Shown here in pieces: positions 45,269-52,991 of a stretch of 64,000 bases of DNA. Origin of the DNA: Flagellimonas onchidii (GTDB taxonomy: Bacteria > Bacteroidota > Bacteroidia > Flavobacteriales > Flavobacteriaceae). Position 1 is the first letter of the stretch; each line of letters opens with the position of its first letter. The position numbers were made by a program, and so were the translations under genes. The notes beneath the pieces were generated by a model that made no database searches, was not told the origin of the DNA, and saw nothing but the letters and a program-made list of their open reading frames with translations. The stretch lies in assembly GCF_004804315.1 (NCBI RefSeq), contig NZ_SRXX01000001.1, positions 124,001-188,000 on the forward strand, written 5' to 3'.

Positions 45269-46381
45269 ATGAAAATCCAAACCATCCTTTTTGCATTTCT
45301 TTTTACTATAGCCCTACACGCACAACATTCGCATACGAGTACAAAGGCACTTTCGTTTCCAGATGTGCCAGGGTATAAAACACTAAAAACGGATTTTCAC
45401 CAACATACCGTTTTCTCGGATGGAAGTGTTTGGCCCAATATTCGAATAATGGAAGCATTGCGGGATAATTTGGATGCTGTTTCGTTGACTGAACACTTAG
45501 AATACCAGCCCCATTCCAAAGATATTCCCCACCCAGACAGGAACAGGGCCTATGAAATTGCCCTCGATGAAGCCAAAAACCATGATTTATTGGTTATCCC
45601 CGGCTCAGAAATCACAAGGGAAGCCCCAATCGGACATAGCAATGCTATTTTTATTACAGATGCCAACAAATTAGTGGTGGATGAAGCAGCCGATGCTTTT
45701 GCTGCAGCCAAAAAACAAAACGCTTTCGTATTTTGGAATCACCCGGCTTGGCATCCGCAAAATCCTACGGGAAATCCAAATTTGAGCGATTTTCAAAAAG
45801 AACGGATAAAAAAAGGAGAGTTGCATGGAATTGAAGTTATAAATGACGGAGATTATGCCGAAGAATCCTTGGCACTAGCCTTGGAACAGGGTTTAACCAT
45901 TATGGGGACCAGTGACATCCACGGACTCATTGACTGGCATTTCAAGGAAAAAGGACATGCTCGCCCTATTACTTTGGTTTTTGCCAAAGAAAGAACCAAA
46001 GAAAGTCTTAAAGAAGCGCTATTCGCAGGAAGAACGGTTGCTGTTTTTGATGATCTTATGGTGGGAAAGAAAGAAAACCTATTGCCCCTGCTCAATGCCT
46101 GTATCCAAGTTAAGGAAGCCAAGTATATTGGAAAAACCTCCGTCTTGAGGGTGACTTTGGAAAATGTATCAAGCACGGATTTATTGTTCGAAAATTTGAT
46201 GCCTTATACTTTTTATTCCAACCCAGCGGTGTTCACTGTTCCTGCCAAAGGAACCAAAACGCTTCAAATCAAAACTTTGGAACGATTGGACCAAATTGAG
46301 CTCAAACTGAGTGCCATCAGAACTTATATTGCGCCAAAGGAACATGCGGTATTAAGCAGAACGGTTGCTGTAGAAAATTAG
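45269..46381 (+). CDS. Secreted PHP-domain phosphoesterase/histidinol-phosphatase-like protein
   Basis: 370 residues with a signal peptide ending LHAQ. The PHP metal-binding motifs appear in order: DFHQHTVFSDG (HxH), SLTEHLEY, VIPGSEITR, GHSNAIF, FWNHPAWH and GTSDIHG, so the trinuclear metal centre seems complete. The C-terminal 100 residues form an Ig-like tail. Exported PHP proteins in flavobacteria are annotated as phosphoesterases with unknown substrate. Its last 4 bases overlap the convergent small gene. Confidence 0.85.
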   Translation: MKIQTILFAFLFTIALHAQHSHTSTKALSFPDVPGYKTLKTDFHQHTVFSDGSVWPNIRIMEALRDNLDAVSLTEHLEYQPHSKDIPHPDRNRAYEIALDEAKNHDLLVIPGSEITREAPIGHSNAIFITDANKLVVDEAADAFAAAKKQNAFVFWNHPAWHPQNPTGNPNLSDFQKERIKKGELHGIEVINDGDYAEESLALALEQGLTIMGTSDIHGLIDWHFKEKGHARPITLVFAKERTKESLKEALFAGRTVAVFDDLMVGKKENLLPLLNACIQVKEAKYIGKTSVLRVTLENVSSTDLLFENLMPYTFYSNPAVFTVPAKGTKTLQIKTLERLDQIELKLSAIRTYIAPKEHAVLSRTVAVEN

Positions 46382-46677
46382 GCCACCGAAAAGAGATGCG
46401 AACCGTTTATCTCTTGGTCAAAACTGACTTTTATTTTTTCGACGATATCCCTTGGGGTGCGTTCGGAAATCCAAATCCATTGGTTTTTTAAATCTACATC
46501 GAAATAAAAACTGGAAAAATCGATAGGATGATCACCATCGAGTTGCGACAACAGAAACTTAGTGATTCTTGGCCTTAGGCGGTATTCTAAATCAATGCGG
46601 GCCTTCTTTAGTGAAGGGTTGTCATCGCCAGATATTATCCAATTAAATGTCAAGTTATTAACTATAAGGGCATTCAA
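46378..46677 (-). CDS. Small conserved-looking hypothetical protein
   Basis: 99 residues without signal or membrane segment: TFNWIISGDDNPSLKKARIDLEYRLRPRITKFLLSQ in the first half and WIWISERTPRDIVEKIKVSF in the second. No family is recognised. Codon periodicity and the fit between neighbours support it: it overlaps the end of the PHP gene by 4 bp (convergent) and lies 58 bp downstream of the LYS1-like gene on the same strand. Confidence 0.5.
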   Translation of the reverse strand: MNALIVNNLTFNWIISGDDNPSLKKARIDLEYRLRPRITKFLLSQLDGDHPIDFSSFYFDVDLKNQWIWISERTPRDIVEKIKVSFDQEINGSHLFSVA

Positions 46678-46735
46678 TATAGGAAAAAATAGTACTCTGC
46701 CGACAAATCTGAATCCACTTACCCAACCAAAGTGG

Positions 46736-47941
46736 TTATTCTAGGCCATCAACATAATCCTGAAGGTAGTTGTAGTGTTCCGTTAACTTTCCATTTTGGG
46801 TCATTCGGGCACGCTCCAAAATGCCATCTTCGTCATTATTAAAAAAAGCTGGAATCACATATTTTGAGAAAGCTTCGCCAAAACCATTGCTGGCATCCCT
46901 TGGCAATTCACAGGGCAAATTATCCACTGCCATTACGGCAACGGCGTCCGGATTTTTGAAATCTACCTCTTTCTCCGTTTGGGGATCATACCCATATATG
47001 GGATCGGCAATCGTACTGGGTTTAATGGTGGTGGCCACAGGACCATCGATATCGCAACTTACATCGGCCACTACCTTGATTTTGAAATCAGGGTGTTTGA
47101 CATCTTCCCTAGTGTACAAATAGGGGGCGCCATCTCCGTAAAAATGACCTGCAATGTAAAAATCGGTTACTTCGGCAAAGCGAAAGAAGTTGGATCTGTA
47201 TTCCTCTGGATTGGCAAAAAAGTCAGCTTTGTTTCCACGAACCCCATCTTTGCGCTTGTTGTATTCGGAAGCATCTATCTGGCAATAAACCGGTTCGTTG
47301 AAAGAATCTTTTAGGAACTCTGCTACATTGACTTTTTTGAGCTCCATGGCATCCAACATTTCACGTGCACCGTTACCAACCCTACCCCTTCCTGTAAGCA
47401 ATATTTTGATGTTAGGTAGTTTTATTTTTCGTAATTCGGAAATCAGTTCTTGTTGGTCGCGAAGGGTTTCCGCCTTGGGTAAATCGAATAAATCGTACTT
47501 TAAACCATAAGTCCGCATTCCGTTATAAGCCCCCACGATTCCAGCATAGCGTCCGAAAGCCACTAAGCGCATCCCTTTGGTGTTGGTGATGACCTCATGA
47601 TCGTACAGCTCAATATTCTTCTCCAGAACAGCCTTGAGCAGTTTACGGTTATAGGGTTGTTTTTTTATGGTGTGGGAAAAGAAAAAGTATTTTTTGTTCG
47701 GAATCAATGCCTCAATGGGTACTTCCTTAACACCTAATAGTACATCGCAGGTTTCCATGCTATTGTTGACGTGAATGCTCGCTTGTTGGTACTCTTGGTC
47801 CGTGAACACACGAATGGGTGAAGATTCCACCTCTATTTGTGCTTGTGGAAAGTTGGAAAGTACGTTTTGGCATTCGGTAGGTGATAAGACCACTCTACGG
47901 TCAGGAGGATTCTTTTGTTCTCTAATGATTCCGAATTTCAT
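46736..47941 (-). CDS. LYS1-like saccharopine dehydrogenase / alanine dehydrogenase-fold oxidoreductase
   Basis: 401 residues with the AlaDH/PNT two-domain fold: N-terminal MKFGIIREQKNPPDRRVVLSP, then KKYFFFSHTIKKQPYNRKLL, VAFGRYAGIVGAYNG and the NAD-binding loop ILLTGRGRVGNGARE. The HTIK-Q-YN segment and VVADVSCDIDGPVATT resemble NAD-dependent saccharopine dehydrogenase (LYS1) and the lysine-ketoglutarate reductase half of animal bifunctional enzymes more than alanine dehydrogenase. It may act in lysine metabolism, but no lysine gene is adjacent. Confidence 0.78.
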   Translation of the reverse strand: MKFGIIREQKNPPDRRVVLSPTECQNVLSNFPQAQIEVESSPIRVFTDQEYQQASIHVNNSMETCDVLLGVKEVPIEALIPNKKYFFFSHTIKKQPYNRKLLKAVLEKNIELYDHEVITNTKGMRLVAFGRYAGIVGAYNGMRTYGLKYDLFDLPKAETLRDQQELISELRKIKLPNIKILLTGRGRVGNGAREMLDAMELKKVNVAEFLKDSFNEPVYCQIDASEYNKRKDGVRGNKADFFANPEEYRSNFFRFAEVTDFYIAGHFYGDGAPYLYTREDVKHPDFKIKVVADVSCDIDGPVATTIKPSTIADPIYGYDPQTEKEVDFKNPDAVAVMAVDNLPCELPRDASNGFGEAFSKYVIPAFFNNDEDGILERARMTQNGKLTEHYNYLQDYVDGLE

Positions 47942-48365
47942 TAATTATATAACTTTTTGTTTTACAATTGTTACAAACATAACATTTAAGCTTTGGTATT
48001 CAAAACTTTTTTCGGAACAGTTTTTGGAATACCTTTGCTGGCTTGCCTACCGAAACAATTGTAGGTAGGTTGCGTTAGGCATCTCGACTGCTCCTTCGAC
48101 AAGCTCAGGATGACAGCTTGATGTGACAAATGTAGTTTGAAAACTAAAATTTGCGTTAGGGATAGAGGCAAGTACCCCGCTTTCGCACTGCCTTAGCAGG
48201 GCAAGCGTGTACAGCCGATAGCCAGGCGCTCCGAAACCAATAGTCTTTGAAACCATTTGGTGAAAAAGACTGGTGAAGGAGCGAACGCCCGCAAAAATAC
48301 TATTGTTCTTTGATAAAAAAATGAGAAAAGATTCTTGCTTTTGCAGGAATAACAGTTCTCATTAT
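47942..48365. other. 424-bp region upstream of ssrA with REP-like sequence
   Basis: No gene is supported. The middle holds a GC-rich, hairpin-forming stretch: CTCGACTGCTCCTTCGACAA then GCTCAGGATGACAG (about 48081-48115), and GCGTTAGGGATAGAGGCAAG to about 48240 (with CTGC-CTTA-GCAG). Similar strings occur as dispersed intergenic repeats in flavobacterial genomes. The final 65 bp (from TTGTTCTTTGAT at 48301) probably carry the ssrA promoter. Confidence 0.5.
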
Positions 48366-48760
48366 GGGGCCGACTGGTTTTGACAGCGAGACCAATTGGA
48401 TTGTAAGCATGCCGAGCGCTGGGATATAGCTCGTTAATATCATTTTCCAAACTTTTAATTGGCGATAATAATTACGCTCTTGCCGCTTAATCTGAATTAT
48501 AGTAAGATTAGCCTCGTCTCTACTAGGTAGAGAAGCGAGATGTTCCTGGATAGCCCTTGTTGACGGCGATTCGTTTTGGAGCACCAAAAAAGTCAACATA
48601 AGGGTACCATGGCTTTGATGGTATCACCAAAATCTTAAGAAGCTAAGTGTACAATAGGCGGTCTTTGGTCGGTTGTGCATCGAAAATTGAACAGGGACTA
48701 AGCATGTAGAAAGCAATGCCATTGCTTGTTTGGACGAGGGTTCGAATCCCTCCGGCTCCA
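48366..48760 (+). ncRNA. ssrA: Transfer-messenger RNA (tmRNA)
   Basis: The 5' end GGGGCCGACTGGTTTTGACA pairs with the 3' CGGCTCC acceptor strand, and the 3' half has the T-arm GAGGGTTCGAATCCCTC with discriminator A. The proteolysis tag is read at 48461-48490 as GDNNYALAA followed by TAA. tmRNA rescues stalled ribosomes and tags the unfinished protein. CCA is not encoded. Its 3' end is a classic integration site, and a tyrosine recombinase gene lies 240 bp downstream. Confidence 0.97.
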
Positions 48761-48786
48761 CTTTTTAGTCACTATTCTAAACCATT

Positions 48787-48819
48787 AAACCTGTAAATTA
48801 TTGATTTACAGGTTTTTTT
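48787..48819 (+). terminator. Terminator of ssrA
   Basis: A 12-bp perfect stem (AAACCTGTAAAT and ATTTACAGGTTT) with a 5-base loop runs into a 7-base T-tract, 27 bp past the tmRNA. Confidence 0.92.
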
Positions 48820-48869
48820 ATTTTTATTGATGTTAAATGATATCATATAATATCGTCCAAAAAGTGACT

Positions 48870-48997
48870 TATTCGGTGAGCATTTAGAAACTAAAAAAAG
48901 TACTCACCGAATAGCATGTAATTAATTGATTTTATGCCAATTAAATAGTTTGTATTTGACATTTTTCTTACCTTGAAATGAATTTAATTCGGTGAGT
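48870..48997 (+). repeat. Three copies of ATTCGGTGAG upstream of the integrase
   Basis: ATTCGGTGAG occurs at 48871-48880 (+), 48903-48912 (minus) and 48987-48996 (+); copies 2 and 3 extend to ATTCGGTGAGTA. The first two form an 11-bp inverted repeat, and the third ends 4 bp before the integrase ATG. They may be integrase-binding (arm-type) sites, an operator of the integrase promoter, or both. Confidence 0.8.
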
Positions 48998-49000
48998 AAA

Positions 49001-50242
49001 ATGAATCCTTCCTTCTCTATGCTTTTTTACTTAAAAGGCAAACATCTTGAAAAATCCGTGAAAGTCCCTATATACTTGAGATTGACAGTGAATGGCAAAC
49101 GCAGCGAATTGAGTATTTCTCGTAAAATTGAGCCTAAAAAATGGCATGCCAAGTTGGGAAAAATGAAGGGAACCGACCCAGAATCTGTTCAATTAAATCA
49201 ATATTTGGATACAGTACGAAGTAAAATCAACAGGATTCATCAACGGTTTATAGACGAAGAAAAACCGTTTACCGCTTCCGATATCAAATATGCTTACTCC
49301 GATAAAGGGGATAAATTAAAAATGTTGGTCGCAGTTTTTAAAGAGCACAATGAGCAAATGAAAAAGCTCATAGGCAAAGATTTTGCACTTGGAACCTGGA
49401 AGCGTTACAATACTACCAAGAAGCACGTTCAAGAATATGTGAGGGCAGAATACCGCTCTTCTGATATACCTCTAAGAGATGTCAATTTAAAGTTTATAAA
49501 GGGTTTCGAATACTTTTTGAAAACCAACAAAAACTGCAATCACAATTCATCTTTAAAATATATCAACAATTTCAAGAAGATTATACGGCTTGCGGTCACA
49601 CATGAATGGATTTCCAAAGACCCATTCTATAACTTCAAAGTACAATTCAAGTCTGTAGAACGTGAATATCTCACGAAACAAGAATTGGAATCAATTATAA
49701 GTCTAGAAATTCGCATGCCAAGATTAGACGTTGTTAGGGATATGTTTGTCTTCTGTTGCTTTACTGGTTTGGCTTATATCGACATCAAAAAACTCACTCC
49801 AAACAATATCGTACCCCATATTGATGGAAGTCAATGGATTCAAAGTGCAAGACAAAAGACCCGTTCGAAATTGGGTATCCCTTTGCTTCCAACTGCCATG
49901 GAAATCATCGATAAATATGAAAATCATCCACGGGTCAAAAATGGGGAATGTGTAATTCCGGTATTAAGTAACCAAAAATCAAATTCTTACTTAAAAGAAA
50001 TTGCAGACCGATGTGGTATCACCAAAAATCTCACCACGCATTTGGCTCGGCATACTTTTGCTACTACAGTAACCCTTTCAAACGGAGTTCCAATTGAGAC
50101 CGTGGGCAAGCTTTTGGGACACAAGAATCTTCGTACTACACAACATTACGCCAAGATTGTCAACAAGAAAGTTAGAGATGATATGGCTATATTAAAAGAT
50201 AAATTGGCACATAACGCAAAGACCAACCAATCTTCAATGTAA
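49001..50242 (+). CDS. Tyrosine recombinase/integrase (IntDOT-like)
   Basis: 413 residues from the ATG at 49001; a GTG at 48992 would overlap a repeat. Layout: N-terminal arm-binding domain (MLFYLKGKHLEKSVKVPIYLRLT, about 5-85), SAM-like core-binding domain (about 100-200), catalytic domain (about 215-395). Catalytic residues are H347, R350 (HLARHTF), H374 (LGHKNL) and the nucleophile Y383 (QHYAK). The first arginine position is Ala258 (CFTGLAYID), as in Bacteroidota relatives of CTnDOT integrase, where that arginine is also replaced. The gene points away from ssrA, whose 3' end is the likely attachment site. Confidence 0.93.
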   Translation: MNPSFSMLFYLKGKHLEKSVKVPIYLRLTVNGKRSELSISRKIEPKKWHAKLGKMKGTDPESVQLNQYLDTVRSKINRIHQRFIDEEKPFTASDIKYAYSDKGDKLKMLVAVFKEHNEQMKKLIGKDFALGTWKRYNTTKKHVQEYVRAEYRSSDIPLRDVNLKFIKGFEYFLKTNKNCNHNSSLKYINNFKKIIRLAVTHEWISKDPFYNFKVQFKSVEREYLTKQELESIISLEIRMPRLDVVRDMFVFCCFTGLAYIDIKKLTPNNIVPHIDGSQWIQSARQKTRSKLGIPLLPTAMEIIDKYENHPRVKNGECVIPVLSNQKSNSYLKEIADRCGITKNLTTHLARHTFATTVTLSNGVPIETVGKLLGHKNLRTTQHYAKIVNKKVRDDMAILKDKLAHNAKTNQSSM

Positions 50243-51029
50243 ATTCCAAAACTTCTTTTCAACCACATTTTGGTTAGCGGAGCGCAAAGCTCCCAAATCC
50301 ACCATATCTAACCTGCGCTGGATCCTGTTTCGATTTTATAGCGTGCCGGTAGCTAAGCGTGAAGTAAAATCGAAACAGGGCGCACTTGCTATTTTCAAAT
50401 CCTCTCTCTTGTCAATATTCTATCTCAAAGCATTGTTCAAATTGCAACAAATAACTTCAAAATAAATCCGTGAAAAAAGGTTGCTTAAATAGCCTCAATT
50501 TGTAGCAAAAAATATTATTTACAGTAAATTTTTTCAGTGCTTATAGGGGTTCCCAAGGTTTTTACAGTAAAAATCTTTTTTTACAGATTTTAAAAACATT
50601 ATAATATACTGAAAATCAATTGACTAAAAAACGTAACGTCGCTTTAGCGCGTTACCCTCTTGCTTTACCTTCTTCGTCCTGCTGGCAGGACAAAAAATGT
50701 AAACACTATGTGCTTTAAGTACCTATTAAGTGAACGCAACATCCATCAAATTTTATGTAAAATTAGAATTGAATGTTTCTGCTTATTATTTAGCCATAAA
50801 TGAATTTAATTGAATAGATTATCTGATATCAATTGCTTTTTTAGTACATTTTTGAATTCTCAGGTTTTGGTGAGCAATCCAATGTACATTAAGAATGTTT
50901 GTCTTGAGAAGCAACAACTCGGGTAATTTCCATATTAAGTTTGGATATGTATACACTAGGAAGCCCCAGCTCAATAGAAAGATTATATAAAAAGTCAGCT
51001 CTGAAGAATTAAAAAATGGTACGGAACCC
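50243..51029. other. 787-bp gene-free region between integrase and secretion operon
   Basis: No coding frame is convincing. The stretch is AT-rich in the second half and contains several palindromes: a perfect 15-bp inverted repeat (listed separately), GTAACG-TCGC-TTTA-GCG-CGTTAC at 50633-50655 and GTCCTGC-TG-GCAGGAC at 50676-50691. These look like structured recombination or regulatory DNA rather than genes. No copy of the tmRNA 3' end was found here. Confidence 0.55.
50324..50379 (+). repeat. Perfect 15-bp inverted repeat
   Basis: CCTGTTTCGATTTTA (50324-50338) is repeated as TAAAATCGAAACAGG (50365-50379) around a 26-bp spacer. It begins 82 bp after the integrase stop. It could be a hairpin that processes or ends the integrase mRNA, or a recombination substrate. 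Confidence 0.88.
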
Positions 51030-51521
51030 CTACTTCTCCAATATCTTAATCATACCATTCCGCTTAAGCAATACGGAATCCTTATAGATTTTTAGCACCT
51101 GTACATCTTCAACACTTTTTTTCTCTCGTACCCTATGAAGCTTATTGTCAATCTTTATTATTGCCAATTTGCCAGATTGGGAGTCCCCCTTGAGATAGCC
51201 AAAATACTGAAGCTTTGGCCAATTGACATTGGACTCCTTTCTTCGAACGGGGGCGATATTCTTTTTTGATGTTTTGGGCAGTGTTTTTGGAATCGTGGTT
51301 TTTCTATTGGCCATAACATCCAAAAAGGGATCCCTGTCCAAAACGGCAAGTTCAAAAGTATCTTTTTTGAACTTTGGTAATGGATCATTTATGGCAATGG
51401 GGTGCAATACTGCTTTGTCCTCGTCAGTATTTCCAAAATAGAACAAGGCCCTTTTGGTCACAAAGCCCCAAATTATCAACAGCCCCAGCCCCAACACTAT
51501 GTTTATGGTCTTTTTTTTCAT
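51030..51521 (-). CDS. GspC/PilP-like inner-membrane coupling protein
   Basis: 163 residues: one N-terminal membrane helix (IVLGLGLLIIWGFVTK, about 8-24), a periplasmic linker with the DRDPFLD motif near residue 63, and a C-terminal small beta domain (WPKLQYFGYLKGDSQSGKLAI to end). This is the shape of GspC homology-region or PilP proteins, which link the inner-membrane platform to the secretin. The operon context with secretin, GspL/M-like proteins supports that role. Last gene of the operon; its start overlaps the upstream stop by 4 bp. Confidence 0.7.
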   Translation of the reverse strand: MKKKTINIVLGLGLLIIWGFVTKRALFYFGNTDEDKAVLHPIAINDPLPKFKKDTFELAVLDRDPFLDVMANRKTTIPKTLPKTSKKNIAPVRRKESNVNWPKLQYFGYLKGDSQSGKLAIIKIDNKLHRVREKKSVEDVQVLKIYKDSVLLKRNGMIKILEK

Positions 51522-52483
51522 TCCACGGTTATACTTCTAGTTTCACTATAGACACCTTGGTTACCCGAACTGTCCATAATTCTTACCCTCCAATAGTAAT
51601 CACCCGTATCGGGAAAGGTATGTTGTTGTTCCCCTCCCCCTTCTTCAATGGTATATGATCTAGCAATAGCGGTAAAGTTCTCATCTGTGGAGATTTCCAA
51701 CAGGCTCTCCAAAGGTGACTGTACCTCACCGGTATCATCTCCCAAATTCCAAGTAAAATTGACCGTTGTAGAAACCGTTGCATTGTCATTGGGGGCGGTC
51801 AAGATGGGTTGACCTGGAACTGTCGTATCCAAGAACAATGTCCTAGAAGAAAATGGGGTCTCACTATTTTCATTGACCGCCTTGACCGACCATTTATAAA
51901 CTGCATCTTCATCCATAACACTGGAATCAAGGGTATATCCCACATTTAGAATATCCTGCTGCTGAAGGACAACCGAGGTATTGTCCCCAACTGTCTTTTC
52001 GACCTGTAATCTATAAGATTCCGCCGATTGAACGGTTCCCCAATCTAGGATCACGGTGTTGTTCTTCGAATAGAAATTTTCAGATGGTGAGTTCAAAAAC
52101 ACCCTTTGTTCAGAAAGATCGTTAGTAGATTCAACGGAAAAACGTTCTGGAAAGCTATAACTGGAGACATAGGCAAAGTTCTCGCCTCGTACTCGCCAAT
52201 CATACGTTCCCGATTCCATTTGGATGGCAAGCGAACCACTTGAAACCAGAGAATCCAAAACTATCTCAGATGTGGGTTCCTGTGATACTTGTACCCTGTA
52301 GTTGTCCGCCCCTTCCAATGGGCTCCATCGATACGTGACCGAATTACCGATAATCACCTGATCATCTTTAGGGGATACAACGGTCATGACATCATCGGAG
52401 ATATCTTCTTCAAAAACATCATCACACCCCAAAAACAATAATACCATCACTAATGTACGGCTAACACTATATACTCTTTTCAT
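51518..52483 (-). CDS. Fibronectin type III-like lipoprotein of the secretion operon
   Basis: 321 residues with lipobox LFLGC (Cys20), so an outer-membrane lipoprotein is likely. The rest is three Ig/FnIII-like domains of about 95 residues: VSPKDDQVIIGNSVTYRWSP, LNSPSENFYSKNNTVILDWG and LTAPNDNATVSTTVNFTWNL each start a repeat, with Y-R-V/L-Q-V in the middle. It lies between the GspM-like and GspC-like genes, so it is probably a structural part, perhaps replacing a pilotin or exposed surface module. Confidence 0.78.
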   Translation of the reverse strand: MKRVYSVSRTLVMVLLFLGCDDVFEEDISDDVMTVVSPKDDQVIIGNSVTYRWSPLEGADNYRVQVSQEPTSEIVLDSLVSSGSLAIQMESGTYDWRVRGENFAYVSSYSFPERFSVESTNDLSEQRVFLNSPSENFYSKNNTVILDWGTVQSAESYRLQVEKTVGDNTSVVLQQQDILNVGYTLDSSVMDEDAVYKWSVKAVNENSETPFSSRTLFLDTTVPGQPILTAPNDNATVSTTVNFTWNLGDDTGEVQSPLESLLEISTDENFTAIARSYTIEEGGGEQQHTFPDTGDYYWRVRIMDSSGNQGVYSETRSITVE

Positions 52484-52991
52484 AATTCTGGAATATTAAA
52501 AGCACCTTGAGCTTATTTTTTTTCCTGTTCCGATCTTTCTGTTTTACAAACGACACTCCCACCAACGATGAAGCTTTAAAGTTCTTTTCATAATCATAGA
52601 CCACCCTGGACAGGGCGGTATAACTTCCTTGCAGAGTCAATTGGTTCGTGATGATATCAAAGCCTTTAGCGTTGGAAAAATGGGTTTCACTGAGTTCATC
52701 GATTTCCACATTAGTGTACCGGGTAGCAAAATCCAAAATGGACTGTTGCGCGACATCGGGTCGGATTCCCTGTTGTCCCAATAGATTGTCATAAAAATCC
52801 ATTTGTTGCTGCAATTGCTTTGAATCATGGTTGGAGTTCTTCATAAACTCCAGTTTCCCCTTAACCTCCTGCATTTGGACATAGGCATTTTTTGTGACCT
52901 TGAACGATCTTTTGTTGGCGGCTAGAAACAAGACCAACAACAATACTAAAAGGCCTATCAACTTCTGTTTATGGGAATAGTTTTCAAACAT
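52467..52991 (-). CDS. PilO/GspM-like assembly protein
   Basis: 174 residues: a short cytoplasmic start (MFENYSHKQK), one membrane helix (LIGLLVLLLVLFLAAN, about 11-26), a coiled-coil stretch and a ferredoxin-like periplasmic domain (FDIITNQLTLQGSYTALSRVVYDYEKNF). Architecture and position after the GspL-like gene match PilO/GspM, which dimerises with PilN/GspL. Overlaps its upstream neighbour by 1 bp and downstream lipoprotein gene by 17 bp. Confidence 0.75.
   Translation of the reverse strand: MFENYSHKQKLIGLLVLLLVLFLAANKRSFKVTKNAYVQMQEVKGKLEFMKNSNHDSKQLQQQMDFYDNLLGQQGIRPDVAQQSILDFATRYTNVEIDELSETHFSNAKGFDIITNQLTLQGSYTALSRVVYDYEKNFKASSLVGVSFVKQKDRNRKKNKLKVLLIFQNYEKSI

Noticed and set aside
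48047-48599. Minus-strand open frames across the ssrA region
   Set aside because: They cover the tmRNA and REP-like DNA and have no recognisable protein features.
50250-50340. Integron attC-like site after the integrase
   Set aside because: GTTAGCG and AACC occur, but not as an ordered RYYYAAC/GTTRRRY pair, and the recombinase is not an IntI type.
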